From: Terriglobia bacterium
Lineage (GTDB): Bacteria > Acidobacteriota > Terriglobia > Terriglobales > Acidobacteriaceae
DNA length: 37,064 nucleotides
NCBI GenBank assembly: GCA_020073105.1
Contig: JAIQFW010000012.1
Location: 1 to 37,064, forward strand
Direction: 5' to 3'
In this document: piece after piece, positions 1 through 6,913 of the stretch
Layout of the letters: each line of letters opens with the position of its first letter
How positions within the stretch are numbered: the stretch's first letter is position 1
Program-made: the position numbers and the translations under genes
The notes under the pieces: model-generated
What the model saw: the letters and a program-made list of their open reading frames with translations, nothing else
Databases searched by the model: none
Told to the model about the DNA's origin: nothing

Positions 1-756
1 ATGATGGTGCGGCTGGGCGAAGCCGACGGCCTGATCGGCGGGCTGACTACGCACTATCCGGATACCATCCGGCCGGCGCTGCAGGTAATCGAGGTACGGC
101 CGGAACTGCGGCGCGTGGCTGGCGAGGCCTTCAAGCATGTCGATGTGCTGGCTCTTCCAACTGCGCCTACGGTCTACACCTGCGAGCAGGTGCTCGCCTG
201 GCAGGCTCAGTTCCCTGCCAACCCGCCGCTGACCCTGAGCGTGAACGTCACCCCGAAGGAGTTCGCCCAACCCGACTTGGCGGGAGAGATCGGCAAGATC
301 CTGGGGCAGATTGGATTTAACCCCGGCAATCTGCAGCTAGAAATCATCGAAACCATCGCCATGGGGGATGCGGAGAAGGATGGCCGCAAGCTCGCCCAAC
401 TCAAGGGACTGGGAGTGCGTTTAGGCATCGATGACTTCGGCACCGGCTATTCCTCTCTGAGTCGCCTGCGCCGGATCCCGGTGGACACGCTGAAGATCGA
501 CCGGGTCTTCATCTCCAATATGGACAGCGACCCGGAGAGTCTGGAGATCGTGAAGGTCATCATCATGCTGGCCCACAATCTCGGCTTGAAGGTGGTTGCC
601 GAGGGAACGGAAACGGCGGAACAGATTCAGACGCTTCAACAACTTAATTGTGAAGCCGCTCAAGGATATTTCTATTCGAAGCCCGCCGAGGCGGCCGCGA
701 TCTCGGCCCTGCTGGCCAAGAGCAATGGCTCGCGTGTGGCAACCGCCGGGGTCTAG
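1..756 (+). CDS. Chimeric ORF ending in a truncated EAL-domain (c-di-GMP phosphodiesterase) fragment
   Basis: The ORF is open from base 1 and may continue beyond the window edge. Residues from about 66 to the end are the C-terminal two thirds of an EAL domain. Visible motifs are LEIIET, the loop-6 signature DDFGTGYSS, the lysine strand TLKIDR, VVAEGTET and QGYFYSKP. The first part of the domain, including the E-x-L motif that names it, is absent, so cyclic-di-GMP hydrolysis is unlikely. Residues 1-42 instead read like the phosphotransacetylase-type C-terminal domain of NADP-malic enzyme (MVRLGEADGL, HYPDTIRPALQ). Residues about 43-66 read like an amidase, closest to allophanate hydrolase as I recall it (DVLALPTAPTVYT). 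Frame is kept across both junctions. It is either an assembly chimera at a contig end or a recombined pseudogene; I do not think it is a normal EAL protein. The EAL assignment is firm, the other two come from motif memory. Confidence 0.72.
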   Translation: MMVRLGEADGLIGGLTTHYPDTIRPALQVIEVRPELRRVAGEAFKHVDVLALPTAPTVYTCEQVLAWQAQFPANPPLTLSVNVTPKEFAQPDLAGEIGKILGQIGFNPGNLQLEIIETIAMGDAEKDGRKLAQLKGLGVRLGIDDFGTGYSSLSRLRRIPVDTLKIDRVFISNMDSDPESLEIVKVIIMLAHNLGLKVVAEGTETAEQIQTLQQLNCEAAQGYFYSKPAEAAAISALLAKSNGSRVATAGV

Positions 757-1189
757 ACCCGCAAACCATCTCACCAAAATTCCTGGCAGCCCTGCTGGAT
801 ACACGGGCTGTTCTCTGAGTTGCTCGTGACCCATCCGGAGTCAAGGCGGACTACGCCACGATCAACGGCACTTCCCAGATGTTGACTTCTCGCCCGAGTA
901 AGCTCTGGCGGCGTCATCCAGCCAAAGGCTCAGGAGAAAGGAACGCCAGCGCTGCCATAGCACCCACTCCGGGACGAGTCAAGATCGTCGGAGAGGCGGA
1001 GCGGTCAGTGCGGCAAGCAGGGATTACGAGCAGACGTCGGCTGGGACAAATCAGTGAACAGGGCAGTGGTCACGACTCAGCGCTTATGTGTGATCTTGTC
1101 GTCAATTGCTACATCGCCTGCTATGTGACAACGATCATTGACAATGGCAACCGCAGAGCATAGTTATACCGGGTAGGGAGGTGAATTCA
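757..1189. other. Gene-poor stretch, 433 bp
   Basis: No convincing gene, RNA or repeat is seen between the EAL fragment and the membrane-protein gene. A 94-codon open frame at 879-1163 has no recognisable domain and a low-complexity basic composition, and I treat it as noncoding. It holds the Shine-Dalgarno GGGAGG at 1176-1181 for the next gene. Confidence 0.5.
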
Positions 1190-1990
1190 ATGTTGCCCAC
1201 CATTCCCTCTACAATCATCTTGTTCTCTGCAGTCGCCTCTGACAACCAACCTACACTCAGCAGTCGTGCGCCATGGCTCGGATCGTACTTGGGGGCTGTC
1301 GTAATTATCGGATTGCTGAGTATGGTCGTGATTCAGATGGCTAAGGATTTTCTTCCAATCCGCCCTTATTTCCAAAAAGCTTGGGTTATCAAGTGGATCA
1401 AACAACGATCAGAAATGGCCTCCGGAGTTGAAGATCGGCGATCAGCGATATGCCCGTCTAGGGTAGAAGAGGATCTGCTGCGATGTGCAGGCCAGGAACG
1501 TGGCAGATATTATCTCTATAGTCTCCCCATCGAGGAGTTATGCGGGCAGATCAATGCTGCAATGCAAGCCGTGATGGAAAAGGCAGATACATATGGCGAC
1601 CTAATCCGAGTCTTCGCTGTCACCGCAAGTAAGGATGATCTGGAGAAAGTTGTTAAACTGCCTCCTCTTCTAGCGATCCGCGATGATATGCCGAGTGACG
1701 AGCGCAAGAAGATAGAGGAATACGCACAAGCCCGTAATCATGTGGCACACCATATAGAGCGCGCCGTTGATGGTCTGCAGATTACGATTGGCTCACGATG
1801 GAAGATCCTACTGCAGGGGTGCTCTGTTGCGTTGGGGATTCTCTTCGCTGCGCTCGGTGTTGGGATCGAGTGGATGAGAGGCAATTGTTGGGCGGCAGTC
1901 AGAGACGTCTTGTCCGTGGGCCTAGTCGCGGGGTACTTAGCTCCTGTAGCCAGAGACATTCTGGTTAGAATTCAGCAAGGGGGGCGATGA
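1190..1990 (+). CDS. Membrane protein of unknown function, paired with a hydrolase
   Basis: I do not recognise a named family. The 266-residue product has a hydrophobic N-terminal segment (around YLGAVVIIGLLSMVVIQMA), a soluble central region of about 140 residues containing charged helices (IEELCGQINAAMQAVMEKA, ERKKIEEYAQARNHVAHHIE), and two C-terminal hydrophobic segments (LLQGCSVALGILFAALGVGI and VLSVGLVAGYLAPVA). This gives an integral membrane protein with a loop or soluble domain between segments 1 and 2. A GTG at 1181 is in frame, but GGGAGG at 1176-1181 sits 8 bases before the ATG at 1190 and would overlap the GTG, so ATG 1190 is preferred. The next gene starts one base after its stop, implying translational coupling. 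Base composition is visibly less GC-rich than the flanking core genes, suggesting an acquired module. Confidence 0.72.
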   Translation: MLPTIPSTIILFSAVASDNQPTLSSRAPWLGSYLGAVVIIGLLSMVVIQMAKDFLPIRPYFQKAWVIKWIKQRSEMASGVEDRRSAICPSRVEEDLLRCAGQERGRYYLYSLPIEELCGQINAAMQAVMEKADTYGDLIRVFAVTASKDDLEKVVKLPPLLAIRDDMPSDERKKIEEYAQARNHVAHHIERAVDGLQITIGSRWKILLQGCSVALGILFAALGVGIEWMRGNCWAAVRDVLSVGLVAGYLAPVARDILVRIQQGGR

Positions 1991-1991
1991 A

Positions 1992-2864
1992 ATGATTCGC
2001 CTACAAGACCGCGAATTGGCGGTGCGCACCGAAGAAAAGGGCGGAGGCGTCACACCCAATGTACAGCCCGACACCCCTGTTCTTCGCTCTCGCGTAGTCC
2101 TGCTAATTCACGGCTACTGCAACAACCTCGAAGACGCAAGAAAATCTTATGCGACATTCATTGAGAATTTCAAAGCGTTCGAGCCAAAAGAGCAACTACG
2201 TGCCCAGTCGTTCGTTGGGGACATGGTTCGGTTTTACTGGCCCGGTGACAAAGACTGGTGGCGCTTGCGTTTTCTTAGCTACTCTTTAGAAATTAGGCCA
2301 GCGAAGAGCTCTGCAAAGGTGCTTGCTGAATTCTTCAGCAATCTCAAGGCACCTGTGGAACTGTACGTCATAGCTCACTCTTTAGGAAACCGCGTCGCGA
2401 TGGAACTGCTCGACAGTTTCTGGCATGACGGCGTGCCACCCGCCGTGCGGCTGAGGGGTGTCTGCATGATGGCGGCAGCAGTGCCAGTTTCGGCCGTGCG
2501 TTGGCCTGGTAACCTGCATTACGCTTCGCTCTTGACGCAAACACAGGTTCTCTTTTCACCCGGGGACTGGACCCTAAGGGTTCCGTTTCCCGCTGGTCAA
2601 GCCTTCGGCATTGACTCGTTCGCGTCCCAGGCTGTTGGGTTAAACGGAGAGCCTTTAATGCACTGGAAATGGAAACAGCCCATGGCCTATACGAAAAAGG
2701 GTAAGACAAAAAAGTACGGACACGGCGACTACTGGATTCAGAAAGAATCTGCTAAGCCGGTCTCAGACTTACTGAAGGGTGAAACCTCGACCAGCCTAGC
2801 GAAGCACGCCCTTCCATCAAATTCGCTCGCCCCACCTAACGAATTGGCCACCAGGAGGATCTAG
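1992..2864 (+). CDS. Alpha/beta hydrolase (DUF900/lipase-like)
   Basis: A 290-residue serine hydrolase of the alpha/beta fold. The oxyanion strand-loop is VVLLIHGYCNN (residues 35-45), as in DUF900/COG4782 esterases. The nucleophile elbow is AHSLGN with Ser130. Likely acid and base are Asp192 (FSPGDW) and His244 (YGHGDYW), so the triad appears complete. There is no signal peptide or membrane helix, so it probably acts in the cytoplasm or at the inner membrane with the protein encoded one base upstream. The substrate is unknown; ester or lipid hydrolysis is inferred from the fold. The ATG at 1992 follows the upstream TGA at 1988-1990 directly. Composition matches its partner rather than the surrounding genes, so the two were probably gained together. 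Confidence 0.8.
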   Translation: MIRLQDRELAVRTEEKGGGVTPNVQPDTPVLRSRVVLLIHGYCNNLEDARKSYATFIENFKAFEPKEQLRAQSFVGDMVRFYWPGDKDWWRLRFLSYSLEIRPAKSSAKVLAEFFSNLKAPVELYVIAHSLGNRVAMELLDSFWHDGVPPAVRLRGVCMMAAAVPVSAVRWPGNLHYASLLTQTQVLFSPGDWTLRVPFPAGQAFGIDSFASQAVGLNGEPLMHWKWKQPMAYTKKGKTKKYGHGDYWIQKESAKPVSDLLKGETSTSLAKHALPSNSLAPPNELATRRI

Positions 2865-3178
2865 GGACATGCTCATCCGGCAGCGATATCCGAACGCCTG
2901 AACTGTATCGTTAGCAGCGGGCGTACCCCGCGGGATCGGCGGCTACTCGAAAACTATCCATAAACGCGCTTCTGGGAAGCAGTTGGATCAGGTCCTGGTG
3001 GATCGCGTCGACTGCGGACGTCAAGCAGTAGACTTTTGTGTGACACCATCGAAGGGATCTTCGTGCGAGTGCCAACTGGAAGCGCAAGCAGCGTCTCGAT
3101 CATGGTGCAGGTGGCGACCCCTGCATGCTCCTGACTCCTGGCAAGGCTGACTGCACGCTTTCTGGCGAACCCCTTACA
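2865..3178. other. Gene-poor stretch, 314 bp
   Basis: No gene, tRNA or obvious repeat is seen. It separates the hydrolase from lpxB and, with the gap at 757-1189, frames the two-gene module. Open frames on the minus strand here overlap the start of lpxB and have no recognisable domain. Confidence 0.45.
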
Positions 3179-4408
3179 ATGTCTCCCGTGCGAATCCTTA
3201 TCTCCGCAGGGGAGGCTTCCGGTGAGATGTACGGCGCGCAGTTGATCCACGCCCTCCGCCGGGGAGGTGCCCGGGTAGGGACAGCCTTCACACCCTTTCA
3301 AGCTGGCCTGCAAAGCCGTCAGCTCGAATTCTTCGGTGTAGGTGGCGACCGGATGCGCGCCGCTGGGTGCGACACGGTGGTCGACTCCCGTGACCTGGCG
3401 GTCGTCGGCATCACCGAAATTCTCAGTCACCTGCCGAGGATCTATGGCCTATTTCAAGAGTTGATCCGGGAAGCGGATGCACGAAAACCTGATCTCGCCG
3501 TAGTCATTGACTCGCCCGCTTTCAACTGGCGGGTGGCGCGGCAGATGCACAAGCGGGGCATCCCCGTCGTTTATTACGTTTGCCCGCAATTCTGGGCATG
3601 GCGGCAGGGACGGGTACGGCTGCTGCGCAAGTACGTCAACAAGGCGCTGGTGATTTTTCCGTTCGAGGAGAAGTTCTATCGGGACCGCGGTGTGGACGCC
3701 ACCTTCGTGGGCCATCCCCTGGCCGACCTGCCCCGTCCTGCGATCACTCGCGCGGGCTACGCCGGTGAACAGAAACTGGACCCGGGCAAGCCCTGGATCA
3801 CGCTCATGCCGGGCAGCCGGGTGAAGGAGGTTCGCATGAACCTCCCGACCATCCTGGAGGCTTCCGACCGGCTAGGACCGGCGTATGAGTTCCTGCTCCC
3901 GGTTGCGCCTACGCTTCCGCCGGGCTTCTTGCAACAACTGATAGGCAATCGGGTTGCGATTCATCTGGTGCCGGACGCCTTGCCTGCGCTGGCCCATTCC
4001 CGGGCCGGAATCATCGCCAGCGGAACCGCGACCATCGAAGCCGCGCTGATGGAAACACCGTTCGTGATGGTCTATCGGGTCACGCCCCTCACCTATCTTT
4101 TGGGCCGCTCGAGGGTCAAGGTTTCACATTTCGCCATGGTGAACCTGATCGCAGGAAGAGAAGTTGTGCCGGAACTGGTGCAGCGGGACTTCACAGCGGA
4201 GAACGTGGTCGGAAGAACAAAGGAGATCCTTCCGGACGGACCGGCGCGGGACGCAATGCTTGAAGGGCTCGCAGGCCTGAGAGGCTTGCTTCGCAGTTCG
4301 GCATCCGCAGGCGAAGCCGCAGCAGACCGGGCGGCGGAAGCGATCGAGCGCCTCCTGCAGGCTCCCAGGGGCCCACGCTCTGCCAAGGCAGGGTCACCCA
4401 AGGACTGA
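3179..4408 (+). CDS. lpxB: Lipid-A-disaccharide synthase LpxB
   Basis: LpxB joins UDP-2,3-diacylglucosamine and lipid X to form the lipid A disaccharide on the cytoplasmic face of the inner membrane (glycosyltransferase family 19). The product begins MSPVRILISAGEASGEMYGA, matching the family's N-terminus, which argues for ATG 3179 rather than an in-frame ATG 54 bases upstream. Further family motifs are FFGVGGDRMRAAG, VVGITEIL, DSPAFNWRVAR, YYVCPQFWAWRQGR, FPFEEKFY, FVGHPLADL, LMPGSRVKEV and ASGTATIEAALMETPFVMVYR. Length is 409 residues, slightly over the usual 380 or so. Part of the excess is about 15 extra residues after HALRRGG (around residues 30-46), before the GVGG motif. It is not next to lpxA, lpxD or fabZ, its usual partners. 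Presence implies a diderm envelope with lipid A. Confidence 0.95.
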   Translation: MSPVRILISAGEASGEMYGAQLIHALRRGGARVGTAFTPFQAGLQSRQLEFFGVGGDRMRAAGCDTVVDSRDLAVVGITEILSHLPRIYGLFQELIREADARKPDLAVVIDSPAFNWRVARQMHKRGIPVVYYVCPQFWAWRQGRVRLLRKYVNKALVIFPFEEKFYRDRGVDATFVGHPLADLPRPAITRAGYAGEQKLDPGKPWITLMPGSRVKEVRMNLPTILEASDRLGPAYEFLLPVAPTLPPGFLQQLIGNRVAIHLVPDALPALAHSRAGIIASGTATIEAALMETPFVMVYRVTPLTYLLGRSRVKVSHFAMVNLIAGREVVPELVQRDFTAENVVGRTKEILPDGPARDAMLEGLAGLRGLLRSSASAGEAAADRAAEAIERLLQAPRGPRSAKAGSPKD

Positions 4409-4504
4409 AGACCTTATGTCACAAAATTGTCTAACCCTTGTCCTAACAGCATCTTTTGCGTCACAATCTTCATCATACGTTCTTGTCTGGGAGATTTTCA
4501 CTTA

Positions 4505-6565
4505 ATGCCCTGTCCATTTCGGCGACCAAGTCGGGCCCTCGCAAGTTCGCTCGCACTCGCATTTCTTTTGTTTTGTTTACCAGCTTCGGCCGCCGAGAGA
4601 ACGCGCCTGCGCGTGGACGACTACCAGATCGATGCCGAGCTCACGCCACACACCCATAAAATCACCGCCCGGGCCAAAGTGAAGTTCACGGCCCTGGAGA
4701 CGATCAATGCCGCCAGCTTCGAACTGCACAATGGCCTGCGGGTCACCAAAGTGACCGATGAAAGCGGCAAGCCGGTATCGGCTGAGCGGATTGTCCAGGA
4801 CTTCACGGTGCGGGTGCAGCTGCCCAAGGAACTCAACAAGGACGAGTCCACGTCTCTGACGTTTGAGTACGATGGCACGCTGGATTCGGCGGATGACAGC
4901 CCCGTACCCGGGCTCAAACTGGCGTCGATCGGGGATGACACTAGCTATCTGCTTTATGCCGGGCGTTGGTTCCCGGTCGCCGGCTATGGTATCAACCGCT
5001 TCACTGCGACCATGAACATTACGGTGCCTGCCCACATGGTGGTGATTGGCAGCGGCAAGCAGAGCGTAGGCCTTCCCTCCGCCCCCACCTCGAAGAAAGC
5101 AGCGGTTCCTGAGTTGCCGACCAAGACCTACAGCTTTGTGTGGGACAAGCCAAGCTTTCCCGGCTCCATCATCGCCGGGACCTTCCAGGAATTTAAGAGC
5201 GACGAAGCCGGAGTGGATCTGCACGTGTTCTTTAAGCCCATCCACCAGAACCTGGGAGCGATGTACGCCGAGACCGCGATCAAGGAGTTCACTTATTTCA
5301 TCACGCTCTACGGTGTACCGCCCTCGTCGACCCTGCGGATAGCGGAGATTCCCGACGACACCATGCCCTCGGCCTGGGCGCCCGAGTTGGCCGCCATCGC
5401 CAGCCGCGCCGTCACGGAAAAGGTCAATTATCGCTTGCTGGCAAACACCATCGCCCATCAGTGGTGGGGCGCTTCCGTCAGCCCTGATTCTATCGACGAT
5501 TGGTGGCTAGACAGCGGTTTTGCCCGTTACTCCGAAGCCCGGTATGTGGAGAGCGCTGCCGGGGTTGCGGGGCTCGAAGAAGCGGTAAAGGACATGTCAG
5601 TGGGAGCGCTGGCGTACGATACCGTTCCCCTGGCTACCGTCGGCAAGCTGGATATGTTCTCACCTGAGTTCCAGTCTCTGGTGACCGACAAGGGAGCGAT
5701 GATTCTCCATATGTTGCGCTGGATCGAGGGAGACCAGAAATTCGATCACACGGTGCGCACCTTTTACGCGACCTATGCGGGTAAGTCAGCCGCTGCTACG
5801 GACTTTCAAACCGTGGCTGAACAGGACTATGGCGACAAACTCACCTGGTTCTTCACCCAGTGGCTCAACTCCACGGGCGCTCCCGAATTCAAGGTCAAAT
5901 ACACCGTCTATCGCCTGGGCAATACCAAAGCCACTGGACCCAAGGGCGAAAAAGCCCCGGGATTCCGCGTAGTCGGGCAAATTGCGCAGGACCTCGATCT
6001 TTTCCGCATGCCGGTGGAGCTAAAGATCGACACCGACGGCCAGACGGAGAAGAAACGAATTGAGGTGGTGGGAACGGATTCGGCGTTCACCATAGAGACC
6101 TTTGGCAAGCCGCGCCGCATCTCGATCGATCCCGATAACCGGGTCTTGAAGAATTCCAGCGACGTAAAGTTGCGTGCCTCCATCCAGCGCGGCCAGGCGC
6201 TGGTGCAGCAGGGTGATCTGGCCGGCGCGCTTTCGGAATACAACAAAGCGCTTGAGGTCAACAAGAACAGTTCGCTGGCACACTACCGGATCGCAGAGGT
6301 GTTCTTCCAGCAGAAGAACTTCCAGGCTTCTGCAAACGCTTACCGCGATTCGCTGAACGGTGACGGTGAGCCGCGCTGGACCGAGGTCTGGAGCCACCTT
6401 CAACTGGGCAAGATTTTTGACCTTACCGGACAGCGGGAGCGCGCGACCAACGAGTATCGCCAAGCGCTGCAAACCAATGACAATACCCAGGGCGCGCTGG
6501 AAGAAGCCCGGAAGTATCTGCAGAAACCCTTCGAACAGCAGAAGAGCAACGCCAAGCTTGACTAG
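4505..6565 (+). CDS. Secreted M1-family pseudo-peptidase with C-terminal TPR repeats
   Basis: The 686-residue product has an N-terminal signal peptide (hydrophobic ASSLALAFLLFCLPASA) and the M1 aminopeptidase arrangement: a beta-rich N-terminal domain to about residue 250, a thermolysin-like middle domain, then TPRs from about residue 570 (GDLAGALSEYNKALEV, KNFQASANAYRDSL, GQRERATNEYRQAL). The motif that is HExxH-AHQWWG in active enzymes reads N314-T315-I-A-H318-QWWG. The third zinc ligand in NEGFA is replaced (WLDSGFA, Ser337), and GAMEN is not recognisable (DDTMPSAW). It should not bind catalytic zinc and is probably a binding or scaffold protein in the periplasm. An upstream TTG at 4427 is in frame, but ATG 4505 starts directly at the signal peptide with GGGAG about 11 bases before it. 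It lies 96 bases after lpxB on the same strand. Confidence 0.88.
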   Translation: MPCPFRRPSRALASSLALAFLLFCLPASAAERTRLRVDDYQIDAELTPHTHKITARAKVKFTALETINAASFELHNGLRVTKVTDESGKPVSAERIVQDFTVRVQLPKELNKDESTSLTFEYDGTLDSADDSPVPGLKLASIGDDTSYLLYAGRWFPVAGYGINRFTATMNITVPAHMVVIGSGKQSVGLPSAPTSKKAAVPELPTKTYSFVWDKPSFPGSIIAGTFQEFKSDEAGVDLHVFFKPIHQNLGAMYAETAIKEFTYFITLYGVPPSSTLRIAEIPDDTMPSAWAPELAAIASRAVTEKVNYRLLANTIAHQWWGASVSPDSIDDWWLDSGFARYSEARYVESAAGVAGLEEAVKDMSVGALAYDTVPLATVGKLDMFSPEFQSLVTDKGAMILHMLRWIEGDQKFDHTVRTFYATYAGKSAAATDFQTVAEQDYGDKLTWFFTQWLNSTGAPEFKVKYTVYRLGNTKATGPKGEKAPGFRVVGQIAQDLDLFRMPVELKIDTDGQTEKKRIEVVGTDSAFTIETFGKPRRISIDPDNRVLKNSSDVKLRASIQRGQALVQQGDLAGALSEYNKALEVNKNSSLAHYRIAEVFFQQKNFQASANAYRDSLNGDGEPRWTEVWSHLQLGKIFDLTGQRERATNEYRQALQTNDNTQGALEEARKYLQKPFEQQKSNAKLD

Positions 6566-6672
6566 GACAGTCGAGCTTTCCCGACAAACAATTCACGTTC
6601 CGCTGTGACGCCTGCACTTTCGCTGGCTCGGGCGCCATGGCAAGCTCCTCACCAAGAGGAGAACTCAGAGCC

Positions 6673-6852
6673 ATGTGGATCAAGATCCTCGGCGTCTGCG
6701 CCATTGTGCTTTTCGTGATATGACTGGTTGCCGTGCTCCAGGGTTGGAGCAAGAGCAACACCTCCGGTCGCATGATCGGCGCCAGTTTTGTCCTGATGCT
6801 TGGTGTTGGCGCGGTCTGGGGACTACGAACGCTTTTGGGGCTGAGCCACTGA
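6673..6852 (+). pseudogene. Small membrane-protein gene interrupted by one in-frame TGA
   Basis: From ATG 6673, 16 codons (MWIKILGVCAIVLFVI) lead to TGA at 6721-6723. The same frame then continues for 42 codons (LVAVLQGWSKSNTSGRMIG, then ASFVLMLGVGAVWGL) to TGA at 6850-6852. Read through, this is a plausible 59-residue protein with two hydrophobic segments. A Shine-Dalgarno-like AGGAG lies at 6655-6659. A single TGG to TGA change would explain the interruption, so it is either a fresh pseudogene or a base-call error. I know of no family with this sequence and see no reason to propose selenocysteine. Confidence 0.5.
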
Positions 6853-6913
6853 GATCTGTTCGTGAGGTCAGAGCCGCCGCGCCCAACACGCTCGCAGCCC
6901 TCGCTTAGCAGCC

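Noticed and set aside
879-1163. A 94-codon open frame in the gap after the EAL fragment
   Set aside because: Basic, low-information composition, no ribosome binding site and no recognisable motif.
1736-1753. An RNHVAH sequence in the membrane protein, matching the R-x4-H form of HEPN ribonucleases
   Set aside because: A six-residue match in a protein whose remaining sequence does not look like a HEPN bundle is likely chance.
6721-6723. The in-frame TGA in the small membrane gene as a selenocysteine codon
   Set aside because: No SECIS-like hairpin was recognised after it and the position lies in a hydrophobic helix where Trp is the simple ancestral codon.
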